Origin: Punctularia strigosozonata HHB-11173 SS5 | Taxonomy: Eukaryota; Basidiomycota; Agaricomycetes; Corticiales; Punctulariaceae | NCBI RefSeq assembly: GCF_000264995.1 | Contig: NW_006767440.1 | Coordinates: forward strand, 1,593,863-1,657,862 | DNA: 64,000 nucleotides | Direction: 5' to 3' | Part shown: positions 34,236 to 45,415 of the stretch, piece after piece | How the letters are laid out: the number at the start of each line of letters is the position of its first letter | How positions within the stretch are numbered: position 1 is the first letter of the stretch | Position numbers and translations under genes: made by a program | Notes under the pieces: generated by a model | Told to the model about the DNA's origin: nothing | What the model saw: only the letters and a program-made list of their open reading frames with translations | Database searches by the model: none

Positions 34236-36494
34236 TCATCCGTCCACAACCATCGGATCGTCTTCCTTCTCTTCCTCCACAGTCACCACCATCATGCCCA
34301 ACGGCGACCTCCTCGCTGGCGTCCACAACATTCCCCTTCCCCTTCCCCTCCTCGCCTCCGCCTCCACCTCTCGCATCATCCCGGTCCTTGCGCGCTCCGC
34401 TGCACGCTCCGCAAATCTCGCGCCGCCGGCCCGCTTTTTCTGCAGAGCCATCCGCTCCGGCCGCTGTAATAACATCTCTGCCACAAGCCGATCGAGATCC
34501 CATGTGCCAGGTGTCATCTCCAGCATGTCCGCCATGTATTCATCATCCAGCAGCTCGTCCGTGTCTGCCCCCCACACGTCCGACGTGACCTGCCGCCCGA
34601 GCTCGTGCTCGATGTGCGCAAGCAACTTCTTGTCCTGCGTCCGTAGCACCACCCACGCTGCAGATCTCGACCGCCCTCCACGAGTCCAATAGCAGAGCCC
34701 GAACGCGATGCTTCTCGCGATGAGTGTCAGCCAGCGTTCGTTCTCGACCTGCGCTTGCGCGCTCACGACCGTGAGCCCTAGCGGCGATCGCTTTGCGGGA
34801 ATCCACGGTTTCCGCTGCTTCGCTCGCGCTGCGATCTCCGCCACCGCGCCCGCCCACCCCTCTTCGAGTAGCATCCTCTCCTGCACTCGCTGGTTCACGA
34901 CGTGAGATCCCTTCCGTCGGCTAGCCGCCCCCTCGCGGTGCCGGAAAACGAGCGAGGCCACGAGACGAGGAAGCGGGACTGTGGTCTGTCCGCGGAGAAA
35001 CAGGGCCGCCACGTCGTCGTCGTCCCCATCGCGGCCTTCATCTTCCGGACCGGTCATATCCACGTCGCCGTCACCGTCGCGGTCTTGCTGGTCCCACACC
35101 ATAGCATCCCAGCCGAACTTCTGCCCGATGCGTTCCACAAGGCGCCGGTCCTGCTCCCAAACCGGCGCGCGAGAAGCGTCCGCATTCCGCTTCTGGAAGT
35201 CCTGCGACAACCTGGCCGCGTACGCGACGCTCATGCACAAGGTTTTCAGCCAGCGCTCCTCGGCCACCTGGCGCTTGGTCTTCTTCGCCTGGGCCTTCTT
35301 GGGCTGCGTGACCTCTGTCGAATTCGTGTCTGCGTTTCGCTTATCCTTCCCGGCACCCGACGTTGATGCAGGGCGCAGCCGGGTCGAGCGTACCCTTGGC
35401 CGTGGCCTCACCATTTTTTGCAGTTCGGTGTCTCCATCCGCGGCAGACGTAGACCGCGAGCGCTTGGCTGACTTGCGTCCACTTGCATGGGGAAGAAGCT
35501 TACGCTTCGATGCTCGCGACGAGGAGGAGGGGAGCACAGCCTCGTCGAAGGATAGACTGCGAGGCGTCATGAGCGGACGGGCAAGACCCGATCCAAATAC
35601 TGGGTCCACATCCATGCGCGAGTCGTTGGATGAGCGCGAGGTCGGCGGTATACACACCGTGCCGGGTGGAGCTCCCATCTCTGGAAACGTGGGAGATAGC
35701 GACGTGCTCGGCGCGAGCGAGCGCCCGAGCGCGAGGAACTGAGCGTCGGGGATGTCCGACATCGACTGTCTACGGGCCGGGATGAGACGCATAACGGGCT
35801 GAATGGGCACATCCGTGGGCATAGAATGGGCGGTGTCTATTACGATGCAATCAGTCGGCTCTCGTAGAGCCGTACTCCGTGCCTGTGGGACGGGTCCAGG
35901 GTCGGTCTTGCATCGCCCATGTTCCGGAGGAAGTGAAGTTGGGAAAGGAACAGAGTTAGAGGTACAAGCCGAAGCCGACGTAAGGGTGACGACCGGCGCG
36001 CAGGGAACAGTGGCGCCGAGGAGAGATTGTGTCGGACTCGCAGGAAAAAGGATGAAAGCCGAAGGTGTTGCAGCTGGATTAGACGAAGGTGAAAAGGGTG
36101 CACCGTGTCCCTTGGGTTGCGACGGCCCGTGAACCGAGGCGAGTCCTGCTCCGCGACCTCGCCCGGTTGCGGCACCGAACGCGCTCCTAAATGACGTCGC
36201 CTTTGGCCCGCCCGCTCGAGGAACCAGGACAGCTCTGCTCTTCGGAAAAGGTGTCGGCGGACGGGCAATCGATCCCGTTATGGGATAGGAAGACGCGACT
36301 GTCGCAGGGGCTTTGAGGTACTTGAGCGTGGATGGGCGGTTAGTCTTCTCGTGCAGAACTCCGTTGTTGCTCTGGCTCAAGGAAAGACGAGCGGGCGATA
36401 GCGGAATATTCATGGTGAAGGCTCTGAGAGATGTCGTGTGAGGGTCGGTGTACTTGATAGCGAAGACCCGCGTGCGTACCGACTGCTGGCGCAT
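34236..36494 (-). CDS. 752-aa protein with an internally duplicated domain, unrecognised family
   Basis: One uninterrupted frame of 752 aa from the ATG at 36494; a second Met at 28 is an alternative start. Residues 1-400 are disordered-looking, rich in Ser, Pro, Ala and Arg, with a bipartite-like basic stretch at 329-347 (KRKLLPHASGRKSAKRSRS) that suggests nuclear entry. The C-terminal half holds two copies of one unit. Copy 1 (412-578) runs from EERWLKTLCMSVAYAARL to WIPAKRSPLGLTVVS. Copy 2 (585-738) runs from NERWLTLIARSIAFGL to WTPARRSPLGMMVVT. Between these, QDRRLVERIGQKFG matches QDKKLLAHIEHELG and LPRLVASLVF matches LDRLVAEMLL. Copy 1 has an Asp-rich insertion (471-494). I recognise no known domain. 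Absence of introns is unusual in this window. Confidence 0.85.
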   Translation of the reverse strand: MRQQSVRTRVFAIKYTDPHTTSLRAFTMNIPLSPARLSLSQSNNGVLHEKTNRPSTLKYLKAPATVASSYPITGSIARPPTPFPKSRAVLVPRAGGPKATSFRSAFGAATGRGRGAGLASVHGPSQPKGHGAPFSPSSNPAATPSAFILFPASPTQSLLGATVPCAPVVTLTSASACTSNSVPFPTSLPPEHGRCKTDPGPVPQARSTALREPTDCIVIDTAHSMPTDVPIQPVMRLIPARRQSMSDIPDAQFLALGRSLAPSTSLSPTFPEMGAPPGTVCIPPTSRSSNDSRMDVDPVFGSGLARPLMTPRSLSFDEAVLPSSSSRASKRKLLPHASGRKSAKRSRSTSAADGDTELQKMVRPRPRVRSTRLRPASTSGAGKDKRNADTNSTEVTQPKKAQAKKTKRQVAEERWLKTLCMSVAYAARLSQDFQKRNADASRAPVWEQDRRLVERIGQKFGWDAMVWDQQDRDGDGDVDMTGPEDEGRDGDDDDVAALFLRGQTTVPLPRLVASLVFRHREGAASRRKGSHVVNQRVQERMLLEEGWAGAVAEIAARAKQRKPWIPAKRSPLGLTVVSAQAQVENERWLTLIARSIAFGLCYWTRGGRSRSAAWVVLRTQDKKLLAHIEHELGRQVTSDVWGADTDELLDDEYMADMLEMTPGTWDLDRLVAEMLLQRPERMALQKKRAGGARFAERAAERARTGMMREVEAEARRGRGRGMLWTPARRSPLGMMVVTVEEEKEDDPMVVDG

Positions 36495-36996
36495 ATATGC
36501 ACCTAGAACACACCGGTGAGCCCTTCCCGCTTCTGAGAGCGTTCTCTAATAGAGAGGGCGCCCTCCTCGGCGGCCGGCGAAACGAAAGCGAGAGCAAGGC
36601 GAGAGAATACGAAGGAGAGACAAATCCGATGCGGGTTCAACTGACAGAACGTTCTTTGGCATGCGCGACAGAAGGTGGCATACAGCGAAGGAGAAAGTGT
36701 AACCTGGTTATTCAGAAGTATTGCACGTCGTTGTCGACGGCGGCGACAACGCGAACGGTGAAAGCGAAAGCGCGAAGCGACGGGCCGACGGGCGCGTTCA
36801 GGTTTCGCGGGGTAGGGACCCCGAGCGCTGCGAGGCGGGAGTGAGTCGGGGTCCTACTGGACTTATCACCTCTCAATATCTCTCATTCTTGGTACGACGA
36901 GCGAGATGGCAAGTAAAACGTTGAGCGATATCGGCATTGCGAAGGACGCCAGCATCCTAAATCGTGCTCCACATACATACGAGCTCATTGCTTTCT
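36495..36996. other. Promoter side of the 752-aa gene
   Basis: About 500 bp between the 752-aa gene start and the stop of the next minus-strand gene. CGA-rich and A/G-rich on the plus strand, the mirror of the C/T-rich leaders seen at other starts. No further gene. Confidence 0.4.
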
Positions 36997-38598
36997 TCAC
37001 TGAACGGTACACCCCGACGGCGCCCCGAAGGTCAATTCGCGAGAGATGCCGACGCCGACCCTGCGGACGACGAACCAGATGTCGCCCAGCTCCTCCTCAG
37101 CACTCCGGGCGCGTTGCATCGCGACTTGAAGACTGCGCTCGGACTCGGCGAGCGCGAGCCGCATCTTTTCTCCCTCGTCGTGCGTGCTCGTTTCCCTGTT
37201 CGCGGCCAGGTGTTTGCCAGCCTCGTCTGCGTCGGCGAGTTGCGCTTGTAACGATTCGAGTTGGGCCTGAACGCTAGCAGCGCGTGCCTGCGCGTCGTGC
37301 AAGCGGGTTTCGGCGTCGCGCACCCTGGAGTCCATGTCGCGTGCCGTGACTTCCGCGTTATCCGCGCGCGCTCCCTCCTCCATCGCCAACGCCTCCGCCT
37401 CGCGAACGTGTTGGTCGGCGTCCGCAAGCCTCGTCTCTAGGTCCTGCATCCGTTCCTCCATCTCTACCAGCCGTTCGCCGGTCTCGGCCGCTTGCATTTC
37501 CGCGGCGTGCGCACGTTGGTTGGCCTGCAGTAATCGGGTTTCAAGGTCTTGGACACCCGCCCCCATCTCCCCCAGCTGTCCACTCAGCTCGGCGATCTGC
37601 GCTTCCGCGTGAACGACGCGGTCCGCCGCCTCGTCGATCTTCGCTGACTGTGTTACGACCATCTCCTCCAACTCCACTCTCCTCGCATCGGCCAGCGCCA
37701 GCGCCCTTCCCGCCTCCGCGCAGCGCTCCTCCGCCTCCACAACCCTGACCTCAGAGATATGAAGTCGCTCCTGAACGTGCACCAATTCGGCATGTGCGTT
37801 GCGTGCCGCCGTCTCCGCCACCTCCGCGCGCGTTGTAGCAGCGTTCGCCCGCGCTTCCGCCTCCAGCTTGCTCGACTCGGCAGCAGCGGCTGTCTCGTTG
37901 GCTGTGCGCATCCTCTCCTCTGCCTCTTCCACCTCCATTTTCGCCTTTTTCTCCTTTGCCTCAGCCTCAGCCTCTACGCGGTCGGCCCTCTCGCTCGCCG
38001 CTCTCGCCCGCTCTTCCACTTCCCGCGTCTCCGCTTCAGCGCGCTCGGCTCGCTCGTTAGCCTCCTTCTCTCGCCCCTCCGCCTCTCCTGCGCGCGTTTC
38101 CGCGTCCTCCGTGCGACTCTCCGCCTCCCACGCCCGCGCCATGGCCTCCTCCATACCGCTCTTCGCCTCCTCCGCCTTCGTCTCCGCCTCATTCAACTTT
38201 CTCTCCAACTCGCCCACCTTCGCTTCCGCCTCGCTGAGCTTACTCTCCGCCTCGTTCAGAAGCGCCTGCACTTCCTCCACCGTCTTCTTCGGCACGGTCA
38301 CTTCCTCTTTCTGGCCGCGTGACGTGCGTGCCGCGCGGGAGCTGGTCAAGATACCTAGCGCCTTCAGCCGCGTTTGCAGCCGGCTCGACGTCGACTTCTC
38401 GGAGGGCGATGGCGATGGATCGCGTGCCCCGCGTCCGGCGCGGGGACCAGCGGCTGCGGGTGAGCCCGCCTTGCGCACGCTCGAGTTTGTGTCCGACTTG
38501 GTGCGGCCATGTCCAGGGCCGTCCAGCGTGCCTATAGTACGTGCATGAGCCTACCGCTGGCATAAGGGAAGAAGGGACGTACCACGACGAGATTGCAT
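36997..38598 (-). CDS. Long coiled-coil protein, 516 aa
   Basis: The main frame lacks an ATG at its upstream end. A 16-nt first exon (38598-38583, MQSRR) joins to 38531-36997 over a 51-nt GT-AG intron and gives 516 aa. Residues 1-85 are Ser/Arg/Pro-rich. From about 90 to 485 the protein is one near-continuous Ala/Glu-rich coiled coil with heptads such as AEAKVGELERKLNEAETKAEEA and ADADQHVREAEALAMEEGARAD. The end (DIWFVVRRVGVG) is short and not coiled. No catalytic motif or membrane segment. It is similar in composition to the 768-aa protein at 51553-53859, but low complexity alone could explain that. Likely structural; partner unknown. Confidence 0.8.
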
Positions 38599-40142
38599 CC
38601 TCAGTACGTTCAGGGTGGGCGGGTAGTGCGAAGTATGGGTGCTGATTGTTCTGTCTCAGGTTGCCGGACGCGTACTTAACATTTCGATCCCCTGCGCATA
38701 CCCCCGCGCGCATGTTCGCCACGCCCGAGCTTGCACCTCGCTCGTAATGCAGCGAGCACCCCCTTCCTTGCCAGCCTCGTGTCGTGGCTGTGCACACGAC
38801 CCCACCGCACGCATCAGCCTCAAAGTTTGAAGTACGCCTCGCCCTCCCTTGCGGGGAGGCTGTCCCGGAGATGAACTTCTTCTGGCGTACGGCTCATGCG
38901 GGGCATGACTTCGGTAAACGTTGCGCATCGGCCCGAAGGCGTTGGGTCCTCCGAGATTGCACTCTGTCGGGGTTGTGGAGGAGAAGCTGCTGCACGCTGC
39001 GACATGGCGCCGACGCGGAGGAAACACGTCCACTGTACGGATGGCGGGGTTGCGGGTACCGGACGCATCATACCCTTGGAGCGCGTTGAAGATTTCATGG
39101 CTTTGGGGAATTGGCCGGACTACGGGGACTTTGCGGGGCCCGAGCGACGCTTCATCATGGCGTAGGCAAGCTCGATGCGATGCGCAGAGCCTTGGGGCCT
39201 CAGCCGCCGCGTTGTCGGGTGATTTAGCAGGACCAGAGTCCAACGACGATCCGATTGGAAAACCGAAGCGAGGAGGTTATGAGGCTCTTCGCTCCCCCAC
39301 GCGTCGCAGAATGCCCTTGGCTTCCCTCCTGCAGTGATTGAGGGTGAGATTGAATTTCCGAAGGAGGCCACACAGGTTTTTAGTCACTCCCGGAGACGTA
39401 CGTGGGGCAGGCGCTCGCGTACCCGTCGGTCCTCGGGCGCGAAAAGGTGTGGCGCAAACCCTTTTGAGGTCATCGCGGATGCTGGGGCTTATGTTGCAGT
39501 CCCTGTGTTGGGACTCCTAAGCATCTTCTGTTCCCCGACGTGAACCCTCCTGCGAGTGCAACGGACGCACCGACTCCGACCGTCAAGTGTGATACTTGGG
39601 TTGATGCGGCTGCTGAAATACCGTTCCCATGCTGGTCTTGAGACTTTACGCAACAACGAGGGCGGGATAATTCATTGGGTTATTGTGACACGAGTGCGAC
39701 AGGAAGGACGACATACGTGTATGTCTTGCGGGAGGGTGCGTCTTGTTTGATTAAATCGGCCTGGACATAATCAGGATCATCCAGGCTACGCAGTGGGAAC
39801 CGCCAATATGCAGTGGCTCGACGGTCGAATGCAGCGAGCATATGCGAGTTGAACAAGCAGGAAGATGTGTTTGCGAGGACTTGCTCGGCTACGCGACTCG
39901 ACTTCGGTCGGTGGATGCCAGAACTGTGGGAACATCGATACACCGTTGTGGACATGGTTGTTTTTTTGTGGTGGCTTCCGCGCCGTTTACAACCCTTTCC
40001 TCCTCCTCCTTTATCCCGTTTCATGTGGCGTTAAAACCACCCCGACGAAGATTCGCTGAATACCCTCCGACCTAAATCCTTCACCCCGCTAATATACAAC
40101 ACCCCCCTGTCTACACGCTGTTTCACCCTCGAGTTCCTCAAG
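38599..40142. other. Intergenic, no gene recognised
   Basis: Divergent promoter space between the 516-aa coiled-coil gene (minus) and F-box protein A (plus). A 196-codon minus-strand frame at 38656-39243 has Arg/Ser/Pro-rich composition and no recognisable motif. Not called. An AT-rich TAATATACAA lies about 50 bp before the F-box A start. Confidence 0.45.
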
Positions 40143-42055
40143 ATGCGCATGTGAGTTTACACAATGCGTGTTGCGGCGACTATCAAAGTCTCAACAAGTT
40201 GACCAGCGTATCCCTGCGCATGAAATTTTCCGGGAGAATCGCGTCGAAGTCAAATACGCCCAAGTCAGATACGCCCCGCCACATGCGCCTTGAAGACAAC
40301 GTGTTGAGGCGGACATTTGTCTACCTTGCGTCAGACGCTTATTTGTCAGACGCCTCAACGCTGTTAGGTATTCCGGCCGTCGCGCTCGTATGCAAGCATT
40401 GGCTAGAAATTGCGAAGAGCGTTCCGTCCCTGTGGATGATTGCCGTTCAAAATTGGGAGCCGCAGCGCTTCCTCCGCTTGCTAGAACCGCCGCTACCTCT
40501 CTGCAGCATTGGCGGGATAGGTCCTCGCAGTACGACAGAACGACCAGTCCGACTGGATTGGTACATTGGGCCTCACGCCGTATTCGATATTCTCTCTGAC
40601 CAGGACCTCACACTCCACGTGAAAACACGGATACAAAACATTACCGAAATGCATCTCGCGGTGGGGCTTGAGTTTCTGGACGAGTTGATCAAAGGCGTGC
40701 CGGAGATGCCGAAGTTAAAAGTGCTTCGTATCGACGAGCAAGCCCGGGCCACGGACTTGGATAGCCCTCGCTGGCATAGCCTACGGGTCACCTCCCTGGA
40801 GAACCTCTGCTTACAACACGCGCGAATCCCTCCGATCACCAGTTTCTTGAATGGTGCTCGACTATTCCATCTAGTTATTAGATTCCCTCCAGAGCAGCGG
40901 TACCAGATGAAAGATTTCCTCCATTTGTTGACCTTGCTCCCAAAGCTGGAAACTCTTACCTGGGAAGCGAGTCTCCCGCAGGACCAAGACGAGAGTTTAC
41001 TGAACCGCATTCCAATGGCGGACTTGTACCGCCTTCGCCGCCTTCGTCTGGCCGGGAACACTGCCAGTTGTACCCGCATCCTGCAGCGCGTTCGAACCCC
41101 CGGACCAGTCCAGATTAGCATATCGGCTGAACATCCCACCGGGGTTCATGCATGTTCTTCTGTGATCGACGCGGCCAAGACCTTCTATGGGCACAGGTTC
41201 AGTGACGAGACGGAACTCGCCATCGCCGTTTCGGAAGACTTTTTTGCCATTGGCGTCGGCAAACCTAGATCCAAATCTCATCCGGAGACGATGAAGTGGC
41301 GCTATGAGTTTTACGTCGCCTTCCATGCTCTCAAGAAGCCCGCCTCAGGACAAGAGCTTGCAGACCGACTGGTCCCGGAATTTCGACCACACGCGTACAA
41401 AAGCCTTGTGATCAATGCATCCGATATTCACCATGCTGCGATCACTCCATGGTACGCCATGATTGCTCGGGACGGTGGTATGGACCAGATCGACTCGCTA
41501 ACCCTCATTGGGACTACGGCCGTGTTATCCATGCTTGGTGCCGTCAGACATCATCGCAACGCTGGATCAAGCGTGCTGCCTAAACTCGCTACTTTGAATG
41601 TCCTTGTCACGTTACCGACGCCGGACCCATTTTGGCTGAAGAATTATGACGAGGAAGCCTGTTTCTGCAGAGGGTCAGATACACCCCTGCGGTCTATTCG
41701 GTTCGGTCGGTACTGTTTCGACGACAACGGTCCCGAGATCAACTTGCCATTTGAGCTCCACCTTCGCAGAGAAATATTTCAATTGTTTACGCTATCGGGC
41801 GTGACCGACGTCGACGTCGCCGATGAGGCACAGCGGCATATATCCAGGAGAAACGGGCGCTTGGACGCATATATCTCCCTTACTGGGGCGATGGAGCTCA
41901 ACGACCGCCCCTGGCCTTGGAGGAAGGGCGCAACTTGGGACGGGCTGCACATGGAACCCATGACAGAATCTCGCGCGCATAACTTGCTCGACCAGGTCTT
42001 CTGTCCCGAGATAGACTTCCTAGCCCCACCCGCCGAAGCCGATGCCGCCGTTTAG
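40143..42055 (+). CDS. F-box protein A with leucine-rich C-terminal region
   Basis: An 8-nt first exon (40143-40150) and exon 2 (40207-42055) join over a 56-nt intron to 618 aa. The frame 5' of exon 2 opens with a GTGAGT donor rather than an ATG, which supports the tiny first exon. Met8 is an alternative start. Residues 30-80 resemble a degenerate F-box (LEDNVLRRTFVYL...VALVCKHWLEIAKSVPSLW), the segment that binds Skp1 in SCF ubiquitin ligases. The rest has irregular leucine-rich spacing (LPKLETLTWEASL, LRRLRLAGN). Clear paralogue of protein B at 48190-50110: both end in PWPWR.G.TW.GL and PEIDF.APP, and share FAIGVG.PR. Substrate unknown; the degenerate motif makes SCF membership an inference. 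Confidence 0.8.
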
Positions 42056-42287
42056 CTGTATCAGTTCAAAAGAGCCCCCTTGTGCTAGCCATGACTCCTC
42101 ATGTATTGATCATTGTGTGCGGGTTGGGTTCCGAAAAGACTGTTTCGTACACACTGACATCGCCTGACCGTCGACTGAACTTGTGGTCGGATATATATAA
42201 CGAACTATTCATATATACGCATCTTTGCGCGGCGGTTTACGACGACATTTGATGGCGCACAAGAGCCGATAATCAAGTATTACGACC

Positions 42288-44592
42288 TCATGCCCGATTG
42301 AATCGCTGGACGCGCAGCGGCATGCGAGCGGATTCGTTCTCCTTCCCTTCCGTGCAAGGTGAGTTCACGAAAGACAGTTTCCACACGATTCGGTCCTTAG
42401 GAGGATAGAAAACGAACTCGCGCACCAACAAGGCGATCACGGCCTCTGCGAACGGAGAAGTATTTCGCGTGAGCACCATATCTTTCGCTTCAAAGATCGG
42501 AGCAACGCACTCATCTCGATCTCTGCAAACTTGAAGCCCAGGCATCCCCTGGATCCGCTGAGGAAAGTCATCCTGATATCCAGGATTAATCGTCAGCGTC
42601 ATTGACAATGCCCAAGGGGGACTAGAGAAGAGAGTGACGCACAAGTTTGCGTATATACCCGGGACCTGCGCCTTGGACACGCCTTCCGGCAAGCCCTCCA
42701 TCCACCTCGCAGGATTAAACTCCCCCGCATCCGGTCCCCAAATCCGTTCGTCTCTATTGCACCCCGCAATACCTAGCAGCACGCTCTGACCCTTCCTCAC
42801 GGGGACCTCGTCGATCTCCTTCCCGTCCGTACCGACGGCAGGGAAATGAAGGGGAAGGATCGCGTCTTCACGTGCATTCCTGTGCCACATGTGGATCGGG
42901 GGGTGCAGTCGCAGGACCTCTTTCACCACCGCGTCGAGGTAGGGAAGCGAGGAGAGCGCGTCGTAGTCGATCGGGCTGTCCTCAGGAAAGGTGGCGATGA
43001 GCTGGTCTCGAAGACACTGTTGGACGTCTTGATGCAAGGCCAACATTTCGAAGGATCTGGCGAGCGCGCTGCTCGTGGTATCTACATACCCTCAGAAGTC
43101 AGTGTTGGCGGTCGTCGCTTCATAGCTATGAAGCTTACCGGTCCCGGCAAATAGGATATTACTAATGCGCAGTGAAGTTATTACATAGGAATGCTATCGA
43201 TAAGAATGCGGGAACTTACCCAATCTCGGAAATGAGCACCTCTGGCGGCATACGCATGTTCTCGGGGAGCTCATTGTTCGCCTCGACTGCGCCAATCAGA
43301 AGTGGTAAGTAGCACTTCCATGAGCTACACATTGTGCGAGAGGAGAGCAACGCACCGAGCTTCGTGTAAATGTCGGAAGTGACGTCCTCGCTACCTTGGC
43401 CGGTTTCTAGCATCATCTGCCTCTTCTGATAAATGTCCGTCGTATACTTATGTAAAGCGTCCACCACATCTCGATAGTCTCGAATGCTGCGGAACCTCAC
43501 GGAAAGGAGGTCGACGCAATAGCGCATAACCGTGGAGACTATACCAGACCGGACGTAAGCCACTAATCCGAGAACCGGCATGAACGGCCAAGTGGCTTGC
43601 CTGGACATGGAAAATAGGTGAAGAGGTGGAATTGCGGTTCAGTCGGAGAAACCACCGGCCTAAGGAGAAAGACTTACAGCAGTTTAACGAAGGTATGGCT
43701 GAATTCGTTTTCCTCCATGCTCTGGTCAAAGACGCCGAACGTATAACCTATGCCTGCTCTGCCAATCATCTCGAGCGAGGCGCGGGACAGCTGGTGGTAC
43801 ATGTCGATTTCAATCGCACCACCATCGACGCCGTCTAAGATCGTAACACGGAGCTTCGTATTCGTTCCATAAGCATCACAGGAATCGGTGCTAGTACGAG
43901 ACTTGAGACATACCTCATTGGCTACATCAAGGAAGACAGAGCTGAGACTTCGTATGTTGGTGGTGGAAAAGTGAGGAAGCATGATTTTTCGTTGCGCTCG
44001 GTGCGCTGCGCCTGCAGAAGAAAATGTCTCCATGAAGCCATCATTGCGATCGTCTGCAGTCAAATACCTTCCAAAGACGGAAGCGAGCGACCAAAGTTTA
44101 ACAACGTGAACCTAGAATTGGACCATCGAGCACTGCACCCAGATTCGCAAATGAAAGAAAGCACGTACCCGACAACAGATCTCAGTTCTTCGAATTTACC
44201 CTCATCCCTTATAAGGATGTGCTGCAGCGCGCGGGGGTCGGTAACGTAGAGCTGCTCATCCTAGGGATACCATCAGGGACCATCCATGCGTAGAGGAATC
44301 CGCGTACTCACTCCGATAAAGCCGTTGAATTGAACAATACTGCCGAGTTTGGCACATAGCTCTTGCTTCTCCATGCCCGCGATGGGATCAAGGATGTCTG
44401 CGAGGTTTCCTGCACTTCAGTATATTAGCGTGAGTGGGTAGCCGAGAGGTGATATATAGCCATACCCTGCAAGAAGCCCGCGACAGGCAATCTAGGAAGA
44501 TTGCGGAGGATGGACTTGGTTACCAATCTGCGGTACATCGACCACATCGACCATAGCAGAAGAAAGAGCCCAACGACGAGCAGGGTGGACAT
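42288..44592 (-). CDS. Cytochrome P450 monooxygenase
   Basis: Twelve exons between the ATG at 44592 and the TGA at 42288 keep one frame (exon 1 44592-44466, exon 2 44409-44312; later borders read by eye). The first 20 residues (MSTLLVVGLFLLLWSMW) form an ER signal anchor. Then come the C-helix AHRAQRKIMLPHFS, the I-helix oxygen-binding FAGTDTTSSAL, the ExxR in KEVLRLHPP, FNPARW, and the haem-ligand loop FLSGSRGCLG. The I-helix and haem loop are each set up by short exons. Reaction: oxygen insertion using electrons from P450 reductase; substrate unknown. The architecture fits the large Agaricomycete P450 families, but I do not assign a CYP number. Convergent with F-box A. All signature residues present, so probably functional. 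Confidence 0.93.
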
Positions 44593-44656
44593 CGTGAGAT
44601 GCCTCGCAATAGAATCTGCGCAGACAACGCTAGAAGTTCTCGAGAGCCGGTTCGGA

Positions 44657-44667
44657 TACTTATATAC
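44657..44667 (-). promoter_or_regulatory. TATA box candidate for the P450 gene
   Basis: TATATAAG on the minus strand at 44666-44659, about 67 bp upstream of the P450 ATG, within a short AT-rich stretch. Position and sequence fit a TATA element followed by a short leader. Confidence 0.45.
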
Positions 44668-45415
44668 TGATAGGAATTCAGTTTACAGTTCAAATAAGAT
44701 GCTAGCAAGGGTAAGCAAGCTTGGTCAGCGGCTCCGCACCTGAATACTTGGAAGTTTCCGGTTCAGCCTTATTACGTTCTCCGCATGGACGGAGGGCAAG
44801 CACGACCCATCGATCAATGCGTAGTTGACGTCCGTATGGAACCCGTAGGTAGAACGGGCCGGAAACAGCTCTCGTTGGGTTATAATATTGCCATATCGAG
44901 GAGCTCTGGAAAGCTTCAGCCTCCAGTGCAGCGCTTATGGTAACGTGCACGTTGATATACATACGGATTGGCGTTGGTCCATGCGCCCCGTGATATGCTG
45001 TCGTTCGGATGTTCAACAAAGTTCGCGCTGTACAGGCAGAATTGGGGGGATGACTTACCAAAGGATGTCTCCTTGGGAGAGCAAAGGCAAACACGATATT
45101 TTACATTTGCCCCATTCGCATCGTCGGGGACGATTCGACGATCCCGGTGTCGATGCTGCACGTCAGGGGGCAGAAGAGCGATCATCCGGAGCTTCATTTG
45201 CGGGGAAGCTCGGTAGAGAGAATCGGAACCGAGGGAGTCAAAGGATGCCTGTCACTATTTCCCTGGCTGGTCCAGGTGATGGAAGACGAAACCGAGCTAG
45301 GAACGCGTCACTAAAACGTGACGCGCAGAAATCGCAAGGTTGCCTGTGCTACCGATGCTGAAAGCATCACCCCGGAGACTCACGGCTGAGAATTACGTTC
45401 GCCGTGTGTCATACT
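44668..45415. other. Upstream of the P450, no gene recognised
   Basis: Contains the rest of the P450 promoter. Frames on both strands are short and resemble nothing known to me. No repeat seen. Confidence 0.45.

Noticed and set aside
34708-35742. Plus-strand frames of 154 and 253 codons opposite the 752-aa gene
   Set aside because: The minus frame is far longer, carries the duplicated domain and a good ATG; the plus frames show no motif.
37759-38548. Plus-strand frames of 187 and 249 codons
   Set aside because: Ser/Ala and Leu/Arg-rich shadows of the coiled-coil gene on the minus strand.
28168-44592. Secondary-metabolite cluster containing the acyltransferase and P450
   Set aside because: They are about 13 kb apart with unrelated genes between and no terpene synthase, PKS, NRPS or prenyltransferase in the window.
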